DNA of 64,000 bases from Nonlabens marinus S1-08 (GCF_000831385.1 NZ_AP014548.1:1851779-1915778); one strand, 5' to 3'; counted from the first letter of the stretch, positions 17,015 through 25,911 are shown. Numbers and translations: made by a program. Notes: generated by a model from the letters alone, not told the origin.

Positions 17015-17480
17015 GAGAATTTTTAAGCAGTCTTTTTTGCCATTGAAATCGGACGATAAAGAACATTAAAAGGGACAACATGTTAAGGGCAAGAACAAGG
17101 AATAGATCAAATCCAGAAATCAAAAAAATACTGATGATCAAAACAGCATAGTTGAAATAAAATGCCCAGATAAGAGAATCCTTGCGGATGCTTGTAATCA
17201 TTTCATCCTCCCGTTTTTCCTTGGAGAAAGCAAATACAACACCGCTAATGATGGCGATACTTAAAAGTAATAGATCTGCTATATCTCGTTCTACCCAAAC
17301 AAAAAATTGCCGACTGCCAAATAAAGGATTGTCAGTAACCACAGGAAGGCTTACTTCTAGTTCCATCCAGTTTAATTCAATACCTAAAAGCATTTCAGCT
17401 GCAAGGAATAGAAAACACGGAATGAAAATAATAAGTGAAGGTATTTTCAATGTATTCGGAAAAAGGATGTTTGCGCTCAT
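17001..17480 (-). CDS. multi-pass membrane protein paired with XRE regulator
   Basis: A 159-aa protein with four predicted membrane helices (about residues 13-33, 65-85, 103-123 and 127-145), a loop containing EKREDEMITSIRKDS, and a basic C-terminus. The order membrane protein then XRE regulator on one transcript is common in Bacteroidota and Firmicutes, where the pair is unexplained. A TACTTTTG box at 17498-17505 faces the gene. No transport or enzymatic motif is visible. Confidence 0.75.
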   Translation of the reverse strand: MSANILFPNTLKIPSLIIFIPCFLFLAAEMLLGIELNWMELEVSLPVVTDNPLFGSRQFFVWVERDIADLLLLSIAIISGVVFAFSKEKREDEMITSIRKDSLIWAFYFNYAVLIISIFLISGFDLFLVLALNMLSLLMFFIVRFQWQKRLLKNSLDAE

Positions 17481-17497
17481 GATCTAAAATTATTTAC

Positions 17498-17505
17498 CAA
17501 AAGTA
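17498..17505 (-). promoter_or_regulatory. -7 box of the membrane/XRE pair
   Basis: The minus strand reads TACTTTTG 18 nt upstream of the start codon. The upstream region has TTTG-rich sequence but at imperfect spacing. Confidence 0.4.
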
Positions 17506-17630
17506 AAACAAACTTTACAAAAAGTAATGTGTATTTCACTTATTTCATACAAAACGATTGATTTAGTTGAATAACTATAAAAATAGTTTGATAACTGGAC
17601 TTATAGTTATATGTTTGAAATGTGTTAGGG

Positions 17631-17703
17631 ACCTGCCTGCCAGCAGGCAGGTTGAGGCAAGCTACCGCGTAGCGCCGAAAGCCGGATCTCGGCTTAGCCG
17701 AGA
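17631..17703. repeat. cluster of three hairpins upstream of blaI
   Basis: Three inverted repeats follow one another: acctgcctgc/gcaggcaggt (17631-17652), gctac/gtagc (17661-17673) and tctcggc/gccgaga (17687-17703). The block is G+C-rich in an AT-rich spacer and ends 20 nt before the blaI start. It is either a mobile REP-like element or a structured leader. Confidence 0.7.
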
Positions 17704-17723
17704 AACGCTCAAATTAAGAAACT

Positions 17724-18083
17724 ATGGAGAAGTTAACTCAAAAAGAGGAAGAGGTCATGCAGGTTCTTTGGGATCTGGAGAAGGCTTTTGTAAAAGAAAT
17801 AGTACCACAACTCGAGGGGTCTAATCATTACAATACCATTTCTACAGTAGTGCGTAAGCTAGAGGAAAAAGGATATGTAGGTTATGAGGCATATGGCAAA
17901 ACACACCAGTACCATCCTATCATTGATAAATCCAGTTACCGCAATAAGTTCGTTAACAACGCCATGACTAGTTATTTCAACGATTCATATAAAAATATGG
18001 TCTCCTTTTTTGCTAAAGAAGAGAAAATCAGTGCTGACGAGCTGAGAGAAATCCTAGAAATGATTGAATCTAAAGAAGACTAG
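17724..18083 (+). CDS. blaI: BlaI/MecI/CopY family transcriptional repressor
   Basis: A 119-aa winged-helix repressor: LTQKEEEVMQVLWDLEKAFVKEIV, then YNTISTVVRKLEEKGYVGYE (recognition helix and wing), with a C-terminal dimerisation helix pair. In the family, cleavage by the partner M56 protease lifts repression. The partner starts 2 nt downstream. No beta-lactamase gene is nearby, so the regulated process is unknown and probably an envelope response. Confidence 0.93.
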   Translation: MEKLTQKEEEVMQVLWDLEKAFVKEIVPQLEGSNHYNTISTVVRKLEEKGYVGYEAYGKTHQYHPIIDKSSYRNKFVNNAMTSYFNDSYKNMVSFFAKEEKISADELREILEMIESKED

Positions 18084-18085
18084 CC

Positions 18086-20671
18086 ATGGAAGAAGCATTC
18101 ATTTACTTGTTGAAAAGCGCAGGGGTACTCAGCATCTTTGTGTTGACCTATCACTTTTTGTTGCGCCGTCTGACCTTTTTTAGAGCCAACCGCTATTTTT
18201 TATTGTTTGGTATGATTGCTAGTATAGGGTTTCCTTTAATAGAAATCACACAGGTAGTTTATGTAGAACAACCAGTTGTCACCGCAACGCCACAGCCATT
18301 AATGACGCCTATGGCTTACGTTTTACAGGAGCCAGTGAAGCAACCAGTTCTGGATATCGATCAAATGTTGTTATACTTATACGCCGCAATCAGCCTATTT
18401 TTTCTGGGCAAAATGACAGTCGAGTTGCTGTCCTTGTCCAGATTGATACGTGCTGGTAAACGCAGGATAGAAGATGGTTTTGTGAGAATATCGCTTTCGC
18501 GAAAGGTGACTCCCTTCAGCTTCTTTAACTACATCTGTTTTTACGAAAAAGAAGAGAACAGCCTTGCTAGTGATTTGATCCTGAAACACGAGCAAGTTCA
18601 TGCGCGGGAGTGGCATAGCATCGATCTATTACTAACTCATTTGTACTGTGCTATTTTCTGGATGAATCCGTTAGCGTGGTGGCTCAAACGACAGATAGGA
18701 GAAAACCTAGAATTTATAGCAGATGCCCATGCCAAAGTAGAAAACACCACCGGCATAAGCTACGAACGCACCTTACTTTCCAGTGCTGCCAGTCACATGC
18801 AACCTGCACTGGCCAACAATTTTTTCACACCATTCATTAAAAAACGAATTCAAATGCTACAAAAAGAAACTTCAAAAACCTGGAACGCTTATAAATATGC
18901 GTTGATACTGCCTGTGATTGTATTATTCCTGTACAGTTTCAATACGGTGACAAAGACAGAGTATGTGAAAACAGCAATGAAAAAGAGTATGGTAAATCAG
19001 GAAGCGTCTAACTCTGAAAACATGGCAGCTGTCAAACCATTGCAGGATGAAACGCAAATTAGTAGTCTAGGAGATAGTATAGAAAATAAAGGCGAGGTGA
19101 CTGAAGAAAAAATCGAATTCAAAATCCCACCGACTACTACACAAGAAAGCCTTGAAAGAATCAAAAAGCAACTGAAATCAGATCATAACGTCGATTTAAA
19201 AATCAGCAATCTTAAATATAAAGATGGAAAAATTACATCTATCAATATACAGTTAGATGACAATCGTGGCTTTAAAGGCTCGCAATCCTATACAGATGAT
19301 ACCGCCATTCCAACGATTTGCATCACTGGAATTATTGACGAGAAAAGAAAAAGCTGGAATATGGGCAACTGTGATAGTCCTAACATGACGGTGATTCAAT
19401 CCAGTGATCAGTGGGCTGATTTGAAAGCTATGATTCCTAATTTAAATCTTACAAAGTTAGAGCTAAAGATGGATGATGAGCAAATGGACTCTTTGCGAGC
19501 TACATTGAAACGCATGAAAATCGAACTGGCAAATTTGGACATTCCTGAAATGGATGCGCAAATGATGAAACAGCTGAAGGAAATGCAACGAGAGTTCAAA
19601 AATATGAACATGGACTCCATGCAAAGAGAAATGAAAAAATCCATTCGTGTAGCTCGGCAGGAACTTAAAAAAACGGATATGGATTCTATAAGAAATCAAA
19701 TGAAGGTGATGAGAGATTCTTTACGAAAGAATGTATTCATTCTTCGTGAGGATCGGGAGCAGTGGAGAGATTCTATGTTGAAAAATCAGAGAAATACCAT
19801 TTACGCTTATCAAGGCAAAACACCTAGAGAGGGATACGAAGGATTTCTTTCTTCAAATTCTATTTCTACTTCACCGTTATTTATACTTGATGGACAAGCT
19901 GTTCAAGAATCTGTATTCAAAAACTTAAATCCGAATAGGATTGAATCAGTTAGTGTTTTGAAAGACAAATCGGCAACATCAATTTATGGTAAAGAAGGTG
20001 AAAATGGGGTTATTATAGTCACCACAAAGTTATCTAGTTCTCAAAAGAAGGATTCTTCTGCAGGTATTCAATATTCAGCTAAATCTGCAAAATTTAATCC
20101 TGATGACAAAAGCCTTACCATATACACGCCTATTGAAATTAAAGGATTGCGAGGTCTTACCTCTGATAAATATCCATCCATTACCGTTGATGGCAAAAAA
20201 ATAACTGAAGAAGAATTCAGAGACATTGATCCCCAAACTATTAAATTAATCAATGTTTTAAAAGGAGAGGCAGCTACAAAAGCATATGGATCAAAGGTAG
20301 AAAACGGATTGATTGAGATTGTTTTAAAAAGTGCTGAAGAAATGAAAATGACAGAAGATGAGCTTCACAATAAAATGTTCCCAAAAAGACAAACCACTAT
20401 TAGTTCTTCACCAACTAAAAAAGTTTCTTTTGTAATAACGATAGATGAATTCACTGATTCAGAAATGAGTCTGCTAGAGAAAAAGCTTAAAAAAGAAGGC
20501 TATAATTTTAATCTTAAAACGTTTAGGAAGAAAGGCAATGAAGTTTCAAAACTTAAGTTTGACCTAGACGGTACATCTTATACTTTTGAACCTAGAAATG
20601 GAATAAAGAGTTTAACGATATCTATAAACAACAGAGATAAAGAACCTCAAGTAAGTGCGGTAACTTTTTAA
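18086..20671 (+). CDS. BlaR1-like M56 metallopeptidase with two TonB-plug-like segments
   Basis: An 861-aa membrane protease-sensor. Residues 1-310 form the M56 domain: helices near 5-25, 35-55 and 92-112, the zinc motif HEQVH with the downstream ENLEFIADA, and a fourth helix near 270-290. The remaining ~550 residues lie outside the membrane. They comprise a Met/Lys/Asp-rich heptad region (about 440-560) and two segments like the TonB receptor plug: SPLFILDGQAV...IESVSVLKDKSATSIYG...GVIIVTT, and ITVDGKKI...KLINVLKGEAATKAYG. A short beta/alpha unit occurs before and after them. A palindrome copy with two mismatches lies at 18492. Co-transcribed with blaI. Confidence 0.85.
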   Translation: MEEAFIYLLKSAGVLSIFVLTYHFLLRRLTFFRANRYFLLFGMIASIGFPLIEITQVVYVEQPVVTATPQPLMTPMAYVLQEPVKQPVLDIDQMLLYLYAAISLFFLGKMTVELLSLSRLIRAGKRRIEDGFVRISLSRKVTPFSFFNYICFYEKEENSLASDLILKHEQVHAREWHSIDLLLTHLYCAIFWMNPLAWWLKRQIGENLEFIADAHAKVENTTGISYERTLLSSAASHMQPALANNFFTPFIKKRIQMLQKETSKTWNAYKYALILPVIVLFLYSFNTVTKTEYVKTAMKKSMVNQEASNSENMAAVKPLQDETQISSLGDSIENKGEVTEEKIEFKIPPTTTQESLERIKKQLKSDHNVDLKISNLKYKDGKITSINIQLDDNRGFKGSQSYTDDTAIPTICITGIIDEKRKSWNMGNCDSPNMTVIQSSDQWADLKAMIPNLNLTKLELKMDDEQMDSLRATLKRMKIELANLDIPEMDAQMMKQLKEMQREFKNMNMDSMQREMKKSIRVARQELKKTDMDSIRNQMKVMRDSLRKNVFILREDREQWRDSMLKNQRNTIYAYQGKTPREGYEGFLSSNSISTSPLFILDGQAVQESVFKNLNPNRIESVSVLKDKSATSIYGKEGENGVIIVTTKLSSSQKKDSSAGIQYSAKSAKFNPDDKSLTIYTPIEIKGLRGLTSDKYPSITVDGKKITEEEFRDIDPQTIKLINVLKGEAATKAYGSKVENGLIEIVLKSAEEMKMTEDELHNKMFPKRQTTISSSPTKKVSFVITIDEFTDSEMSLLEKKLKKEGYNFNLKTFRKKGNEVSKLKFDLDGTSYTFEPRNGIKSLTISINNRDKEPQVSAVTF
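18492..18507. repeat. diverged palindrome in the M56 gene
   Basis: Two mismatches at the 3' end of the core. Read in frame as SLSRKV. Confidence 0.7.
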
Positions 20672-20682
20672 AAGGTAATTCC

Positions 20683-20760
20683 CAATGTCAGACAGAGCTT
20701 GTCGACGGCGAGTAGTTATATACTGCTCTAAAGGTATTCCACAAGCTCAGACTGACATTG
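20683..20760. repeat. REP-like long inverted repeat
   Basis: Arms caatgtcagacagagcttgt (20683-20702) and its near-complement (20741-20760) match at 18 of 20 positions around a 38-nt loop. It begins 11 nt after the M56 stop codon, so it may also act as a transcript-end structure. The sequence type (gtcag..gagcttgtcga) resembles the REP elements common in Flavobacteria. Confidence 0.75.
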
Positions 20761-20906
20761 TTGTTTCTTGTCCTGTTGAATTCGATGATGCCGAAGGTTT
20801 CTCTAATTCAGTATCTCTTGAAACAGCGGAACGATATCGAGGTTACCAAATAACCGACGGGTTTCCTGGCCTTGTAGTCTATTAGATTTGACCTCCGCTC
20901 CGTGAG

Positions 20907-20927
20907 ACCCTGAAATAAATTCAGGGT
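20907..20927. repeat. short REP-like hairpin
   Basis: accctgaa / ttcagggt around a 5-nt loop. The surrounding spacer (20761-21127) contains no credible gene on either strand; short frames there have no recognisable start, composition or homology. Confidence 0.6.
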
Positions 20928-21127
20928 GACAAGTAGCAGGAGCTTTTTAAGTCGTTCGTCATACGTCAGCAAGATCAAAGCGAGGCGATGATCGAGCAAG
21001 TCGCTCGTCAAAAACACTATACTCCATACTCTATGTTCAGATTTTTCTAAATACAAACCCTAACTCTAATCCATCTTTGACGTTTCCTTAGCAAAAGCCT
21101 AAGACAGATTTACCTAGATTTAGAGAT

Positions 21128-21283
21128 ATGAAAAAATCAATTTTCAAAACACTTTCAAAGCTCAACAAGAAAATCCTACCCAGCTACAGCAAGGATCCAA
21201 ATTTTAATCTTGCCAAGGCTTCGAAACTCCAAATGGCACTCATAGGCTACAAAACCTGGGTGACTAAAAACGCACTGGATTAG
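21128..21283 (+). CDS. 51-aa basic conserved-type small protein
   Basis: A 51-codon gene, MKKSIFKTLSKLNKKILPS then a short linker and NLAKASKLQMALIGYKTWVTKNALD. It is Lys-rich, without a membrane helix. The stop TAG shares its G with the GTG start of the next gene, which supports real translation coupled to it. I recall similar ~50-aa proteins in other Flavobacteria (sometimes mislabelled), but I assign no function. Confidence 0.7.
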   Translation: MKKSIFKTLSKLNKKILPSYSKDPNFNLAKASKLQMALIGYKTWVTKNALD

Positions 21284-22110
21284 TGTTTGCGAGCCTTACA
21301 GATCAATGCGGTAGGCAAATTCAGTTGGATAAACCTCCACAACGCATCATCTGCTTAGTGCCATCCATTACGGAACTGCTGTATGATTTAGGCTTAGAAA
21401 ACCGAATCGTTGGGATTACCAGATATTGCGTTCACCCGCCACAGGCTTTGAAGGAAAAACGTGTGGTCGGTGGAACCAAGAAAATTATCAATAAACGCCT
21501 TCTGGACCTAGAGCCAGATCTTATCATTTGCAATAAGGAAGAAAACACGTCAGCTATGGTGGGTTTCTGCTCCACGGTCGCGACTACCTATGTTTCTGAC
21601 ATCAGCACGCTGGAAGAATCTCTAGAAATGATACAGCAGTTGGGTGAATTGACAGATACTATTGCCGCAGCTTCTACTATTTCTAGTAAAATCAATGCGC
21701 TTTTCAGAAACATCAAACCCATAACAAAACCCATCCCAGCAATATATTTGATTTGGAAAAATCCATATATGAGCATCGGCACTGATACTTTCATACATGA
21801 TATGATGGAAAAAGCAGGCTTTGAGAATGCCGTTGCGCCTCAAACGCGCTATCCACAACTAGAATTGGAGGACCTGGTTCGGCTGGAGCCTCAAGTGGTC
21901 CTGCTTTCGTCAGAACCTTATAATTTCAAATCAAGCGATGCCGTTGAAATTTGTTCCGCTTTCGCGAAAGCGGAAAAAAAACCACCTCAATGCCTTATCG
22001 TCAATGGCGAATTATTCTCCTGGTATGGCAGCAGGATGCTGAAGTCACCGGAATATTTTAAGGAACTCAGAGCGCAAATCGAAGCGGAGTCTGTGACAAA
22101 TTCTCGGTGA
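21283..22110 (+). CDS. helical-backbone metal/cobalamin-binding protein (BtuF/TroA-like)
   Basis: A 275-aa periplasmic-binding-protein fold of class III: RIICLVPSITELLYDLGLENRIVGIT, VVGGTKKIINKRLLDLEPDLIICNKEEN, and a C-terminal lobe VRLEPQVVLLSSEPY. It starts at GTG (21283), overlapping the upstream stop, and has no signal peptide or lipobox. It would therefore stay in the cytoplasm, unlike transport-linked BtuF. No permease or ATPase gene is next to it. A palindrome copy near the C-terminus reads SAFAKAE. Ligand unknown. Confidence 0.8.
   Translation: MFASLTDQCGRQIQLDKPPQRIICLVPSITELLYDLGLENRIVGITRYCVHPPQALKEKRVVGGTKKIINKRLLDLEPDLIICNKEENTSAMVGFCSTVATTYVSDISTLEESLEMIQQLGELTDTIAAASTISSKINALFRNIKPITKPIPAIYLIWKNPYMSIGTDTFIHDMMEKAGFENAVAPQTRYPQLELEDLVRLEPQVVLLSSEPYNFKSSDAVEICSAFAKAEKKPPQCLIVNGELFSWYGSRMLKSPEYFKELRAQIEAESVTNSR
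21957..21972. repeat. iterated palindrome, exact core, inside the BtuF-like gene
   Basis: Exact core within a 22-bp palindrome (TTCCG...CGGAA). In frame it encodes SAFAKAE. Confidence 0.95.
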
Positions 22111-22163
22111 TTAAATGTAACTTTCAAGCTTCAAATTATACCAACTAACTAAACGAAATAACT

Positions 22164-22766
22164 ATGAGTAGTGGAAAAATATTCGGCATAGGTGCCGTAG
22201 TTCTCATCATCATTTTGGTGATTTATGGAGTGTCTTGGAATAACAGTACGGTAACGGTAAGCGAGAAAGTACAGTCCCAATGGGCTAATGTGGAAAGCAG
22301 CTATCAAAGGCGCTCTGACCTTATTCCTAACATTGTTTCAACTGCAAAGCAATATGCAGAGTTTGAGCAAGCAACATTGACGGGAGTTATTGAAGCAAGA
22401 GCTAAAGCTACCAGTATCAACGTAGACGCATCTAACCTGACAGCAGAAAGTATTCAAGCTTTTAGTCAGGCACAAAGTGCCGTTTCTAGTGGTCTAGGCC
22501 GCTTATTAGCTACTTATGAGAATTACCCAGACTTGAAAGCAAATGAAAACTTCAAGGAATTGATCAATGAATTGGAACGTACAGAAAACCGCATCAACGT
22601 AGAGCGTAATCGATATAATGAGGACGTTAGAGCTTACAATACTAGGATTAAAAAATTCCCAGGAGCCATGTTAGCTTCCATTTTTGGATTTGATGAATCT
22701 CCTTATTTCCAGGCAGATGAAGGCGCGCAAAATGCGCCTAACGTAGGCGATTTATTTAATAACTAA
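22164..22766 (+). CDS. lemA: LemA family protein
   Basis: A 200-aa protein with one N-terminal membrane helix (residues ~7-24). The LemA core follows: NNSTVTVSEKVQSQWANVESSYQRRSDLIPNIV, and a long helical bundle ending in RYNEDVRAYNTRIKKFPGAMLASIFGF. It is membrane-anchored with a coiled helical domain; its role is unsettled in the family. It forms an operon with the two TPM-domain genes that follow by 2 nt and by overlap, an arrangement widely conserved in Bacteroidota. Confidence 0.95.
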   Translation: MSSGKIFGIGAVVLIIILVIYGVSWNNSTVTVSEKVQSQWANVESSYQRRSDLIPNIVSTAKQYAEFEQATLTGVIEARAKATSINVDASNLTAESIQAFSQAQSAVSSGLGRLLATYENYPDLKANENFKELINELERTENRINVERNRYNEDVRAYNTRIKKFPGAMLASIFGFDESPYFQADEGAQNAPNVGDLFNN

Positions 22767-22768
22767 TC

Positions 22769-23209
22769 ATGGCGAGCCAGGTAGAAAAATTCCTAACCGC
22801 TGCGGAAGAGGAGCAAATCGTAGAAAGCATACGTGCGGCCGAAAAGCTCACCAGTGGCGAGATACGAGTGCACCTTGAAAGCAGCTGTGAAGGCAAGGTT
22901 TACGACCGTGCCCAAGAACTTTTTCACCTGCTTAAAATGGACAATACCAAGCAAGCGAACGGTATCTTGTTTTACCTAGCCGTGGACGACCGCAAATTCT
23001 CGGTTTTAGGCGACAAGGGAATCCATGCTCATGTGGGCGACGACTTTTGGAACAGCATACGGGAAGTGATGGAGGCTCGCTTCCGCGAAAGCGAATTTAA
23101 AAATGGGCTCATTGCAGGAATTGAAATGGCAGGAGAGAAGCTCGCTGCTTTTTTTCCGTGGCAAGAAGACGATGTGAACGAATTACCAGACCAGATATCG
23201 ACCAGTTGA
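22769..23209 (+). CDS. TPM domain protein, soluble form
   Basis: A 146-aa TPM (TLP18.3/Psb32/MOLO-1) domain protein without signal peptide or membrane helix. It has the pattern AAEKLTSGEIRVHLESSC, FYLAVDDRKFSVLGDKGIHAHVGDDFW and a helix to the end. TPM domains include acid phosphatases and membrane-complex repair factors. It lies 2 nt after lemA, and its stop overlaps the TTG start of the next gene. A palindrome variant in it encodes RFRES. Confidence 0.9.
   Translation: MASQVEKFLTAAEEEQIVESIRAAEKLTSGEIRVHLESSCEGKVYDRAQELFHLLKMDNTKQANGILFYLAVDDRKFSVLGDKGIHAHVGDDFWNSIREVMEARFRESEFKNGLIAGIEMAGEKLAAFFPWQEDDVNELPDQISTS
23078..23093. repeat. iterated palindrome, recurrent single variant
   Basis: cgcttccgcgaaagcg, one transition from the core. 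Read in frame as ARFRESE. Confidence 0.85.
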
Positions 23210-24003
23210 AAAACATCCAATTTATTATAGTTGCTGCGGTACTGCTAGTTTCCAGTCTTGGAAGTGCGCAATATACCATACCGCCTAAACCAACCTCAAC
23301 TACCGGTCAAACCTCCGTTTACGATTACATCGACCTATTAGATGCAGAGCAAAAATCTACATTGGAGAACAAACTCATACGTTATGCAGATAGTACGAGC
23401 ACCCAGATAGTGGTGGCAATAATTGAGTCGACTAATGGTGAGGACATCAGTTTACTTAGTACCCGTTGGGCTCAAGAATGGGGAGTAGGTCAAGAAAATG
23501 AAGACAATGGGATTTTTATTTTACTAGCCCATGGCGACCGATTTATCGATATTAGTACTGGATACGGTATTGAATACCGAATGACGGACCTCATGACAGA
23601 GCGTATCATCAACCGGGTCATCATTCCAGAATTTAAAAGTGGTGATTTTTACGCTGGGCTCGACAAAGGCGCAGATGCGATATTTGCTGCCTTAAATGGT
23701 GAATTTGTGGAAACCCGAGACTTTTCTAAAAGTTCCGGAATCCCTGTTAAGGCACTAATATTTATTGCCTTCATCGTTCTGATGATTGTGTTGAGTGTTA
23801 AGAAGAACAAAGGCGGCGGTAAAAATGGCGGCAATAGGTCTGGCGCATCCTTGCTGGACATTATTGTGTTGAGCAGTCTGGGACGCGGCGGTTTTGGCGG
23901 CGGTGGCGGCGGCTTCGGTGGCGGCTTCGGTGGTGGCGGTGGTTTTGGTGGCGGCTTTGGCGGCGGTGGTTTCGGTGGCGGTGGTGCTAGTGGTGGGTGG
24001 TAG
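23206..24003 (+). CDS. TPM domain protein with signal peptide, membrane helix and Gly-rich tail
   Basis: A 265-aa protein. The start is taken as TTG at 23206 (TTGA overlap with the previous stop), which yields a clean signal peptide MKNIQFIIVAAVLLVSSLGSAQ. A longer ATG reading from 23158 would bury it. The TPM domain runs from ~35 to 180 (VYDYIDLLDAEQKSTLENKL, STGYGIEYRMTD), followed by a membrane helix near 185-205 and a tail made almost only of Gly, Phe and Ser. Repeated ggtggcggc-type triplets make the 3' end repetitive. This is the YgcG-like partner of LemA. Confidence 0.92.
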   Translation: MKNIQFIIVAAVLLVSSLGSAQYTIPPKPTSTTGQTSVYDYIDLLDAEQKSTLENKLIRYADSTSTQIVVAIIESTNGEDISLLSTRWAQEWGVGQENEDNGIFILLAHGDRFIDISTGYGIEYRMTDLMTERIINRVIIPEFKSGDFYAGLDKGADAIFAALNGEFVETRDFSKSSGIPVKALIFIAFIVLMIVLSVKKNKGGGKNGGNRSGASLLDIIVLSSLGRGGFGGGGGGFGGGFGGGGGFGGGFGGGGFGGGGASGGW

Positions 24004-24117
24004 TTATCATCTGTTTGGTAGTACTTTAAGATAGCTTAGACTTCGGTTCAAACCCAAACGAATTATACTTCAATGAATTGTGGCAAAAAACTTGATGAGG
24101 TTTCCGAAACCAACCTC

Positions 24118-24543
24118 ATGCGTTATTTCTCCTTTGCTTTTCTCATTTTTTCTATTTTAATAATCACTTCATGCGATCCATTGACGGATTGCATCATTCC
24201 TAGCAGACCTGAACTTCCAGAAAAAATATTTCCTAGTGCTTACTTAGGAAGCTATTATGAGGAAAGCTTTAGAGCTGCAATCGACAACTCTACTAATGAC
24301 AACGGATACTTTTATTTCTTCTCGATCAGCAACCTTCCTAGAGGTCTAGACTATGAATCGGAAGGTCGTGAGTTGTTCATCTATGGAATACCAGAAGAAA
24401 CAGGTGACTTTGAATTCACTGTTTATGTGAGTGTAGACGAGCCAGACTATGGCTATGTAGATGACGATCCAGGAATTTTTGAAGATGATGACAACTTATG
24501 CGAGGACAGCAACTCCAGAAAATACCGATTGCGGGTACAGTAA
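24118..24543 (+). CDS. small lipoprotein with putative Ig-like fold
   Basis: A 141-aa protein taken from ATG 24118, because MRYFSFAFLIFSILIITSC is a lipoprotein signal with the lipid-modified cysteine. A 15-codon upstream extension to 24073 looks spurious. The mature part is acidic and beta-rich: FFSISNLPRGLDYESEGRELFIYGIPEETGDFEFTVYV resembles a putative-Ig/cadherin-like repeat, in which a predicted meaning is 'sugar or protein contact'. Two acidic clusters near the C-terminus could bind calcium. Family not identified. Confidence 0.75.
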   Translation: MRYFSFAFLIFSILIITSCDPLTDCIIPSRPELPEKIFPSAYLGSYYEESFRAAIDNSTNDNGYFYFFSISNLPRGLDYESEGRELFIYGIPEETGDFEFTVYVSVDEPDYGYVDDDPGIFEDDDNLCEDSNSRKYRLRVQ

Positions 24544-24566
24544 TCAGTGGTTACTAGTGCTCTACG

Positions 24567-24594
24567 TTGCCCATCTTAAATAAACGTACCTTTG
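24567..24594 (+). promoter_or_regulatory. promoter of the DEAD-box helicase gene
   Basis: TTG (24567-24569), 17 nt, TACCTTTG (24587-24594), an exact TAnnTTTG. The start would be near 24601, about 10 nt before the ATG. Confidence 0.65.
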
Positions 24595-24610
24595 CAGCTT
24601 AATACATTAC

Positions 24611-25891
24611 ATGACATTTAAAGAATTGGGGCTCGACGAGTCCATCCTGAAAGCTTTACAGGACCAAGGATATGAGAATCCAACACCTATTCAAGCACAA
24701 TCCATTCCCATCTTATTAAAAGGCAAAGACCTCCTAGGGGTTGCACAAACGGGAACGGGTAAAACGGCAGCATTTGCCATTCCGATACTACAACAATTAT
24801 TAGAAGGCGAAGGGCCTAGAAAAAAACGCAAAATAAGAACACTGGTAGTTACTCCTACAAGAGAGCTTGCCATACAGATTGATGAAAATTTCACCGCTTA
24901 CGCGAAATATACCAACATCAAAAACACGGTCATATTTGGTGGTGTGAACCAGACGAAGCAAGTATATGCGTTGCACCAGGGCGTTGACGTACTCGTGGCA
25001 ACTCCAGGAAGACTACTTGATTTGATCAACCAGAAATATATTTCCTTAGCAGATATCGAGTATTTCGTCCTTGATGAGGCTGATCAGATGCTGGACATGG
25101 GTTTCATCCACGATATCAAAAAGTTGTTGAAACTATTGCCTAAGCAACGTCAGTCGCTATTCTTTAGTGCAACCATGCCTAGAGCGATCGTCGATCTTTC
25201 TAAGCAAATTTTAGGAGACTTTGAGCGCGTTACTATTGAACCTAAGCAAACCACTGCTGAAAAAGTAGAACAACGCATCTACCACGTCAATAAAAAGCAC
25301 AAAACCGATTTGCTAGTTCATTTGCTGGAAGGCGATATGAACGATGCTACCTTAGTTTTTTCCAGAACAAAACATGGAGCTAACAAGATCGTCAAAGACC
25401 TAGAGAAGGCGGGTATCAAAAGTGCTGCTATTCATGGTAATAAGTCACAAACGGCTCGTCAACGTGCCTTAGGTGATTTTAAAGATGGAAAATTACAAGC
25501 GCTTGTGGCCACGGATATTGCAGCCAGAGGTATTGATATCGATGAGTTATCTTACGTGATCAATTACGATTTGCCTAACGTCCCAGAATCTTATGTTCAC
25601 CGCATAGGTCGTACGGGTAGAGCTGGAGCAAGCGGTCTTGCAGCAAGTTTTTGTATGCTGGAAGAACGACCATTCCTAAAGGATATTGAGAAATTGATCC
25701 AGACAAAGATTCCAGTAGTGGACGATCACCCATTTGAATTTAAAATGGAAGATGCTGCAGAACCTAGTTTGAAAAAACAAGGTGGTAATCGCGGCGGTAA
25801 TCGCTCTAAGCGACCTTCTAACAACTCAAGATCTAGTTCAGGAGGCAATCGCAATAAGAGCAGAAATAAAAACAGAAGTTCTAGCAACTAA
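24611..25891 (+). CDS. rhlE: DEAD-box RNA helicase, RhlE type
   Basis: A 426-aa RNA helicase for ribosome assembly or RNA decay at low temperature. All motifs are visible: Q motif ([10 protein letters not shown]), [28 protein letters not shown] with [17 protein letters not shown] (FSATMP), TDIAARGID and [10 protein letters not shown]. The last ~45 residues are a Gly/Asn/Arg/Ser-rich basic tail typical of RhlE in Bacteroidota. Single-gene unit with its own promoter and terminator. Confidence 0.95.
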   Translation: MTFKELGLDESILKALQDQGYENPTPIQAQSIPILLKGKDLLGVAQTGTGKTAAFAIPILQQLLEGEGPRKKRKIRTLVVTPTRELAIQIDENFTAYAKYTNIKNTVIFGGVNQTKQVYALHQGVDVLVATPGRLLDLINQKYISLADIEYFVLDEADQMLDMGFIHDIKKLLKLLPKQRQSLFFSATMPRAIVDLSKQILGDFERVTIEPKQTTAEKVEQRIYHVNKKHKTDLLVHLLEGDMNDATLVFSRTKHGANKIVKDLEKAGIKSAAIHGNKSQTARQRALGDFKDGKLQALVATDIAARGIDIDELSYVINYDLPNVPESYVHRIGRTGRAGASGLAASFCMLEERPFLKDIEKLIQTKIPVVDDHPFEFKMEDAAEPSLKKQGGNRGGNRSKRPSNNSRSSSGGNRNKSRNKNRSSSN

Positions 25892-25911
25892 TTTTTTATA
25901 AATTTATTTCC

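Noticed and set aside
17567..17824. Forward reading frame over the hairpin cluster and the start of blaI
   Set aside because: It runs through the three inverted repeats and overlaps blaI in another frame; no protein-like composition.
20685..20885. Forward reading frame downstream of the M56 gene
   Set aside because: It is made of the REP-like arms; no homology-like pattern or conserved start.
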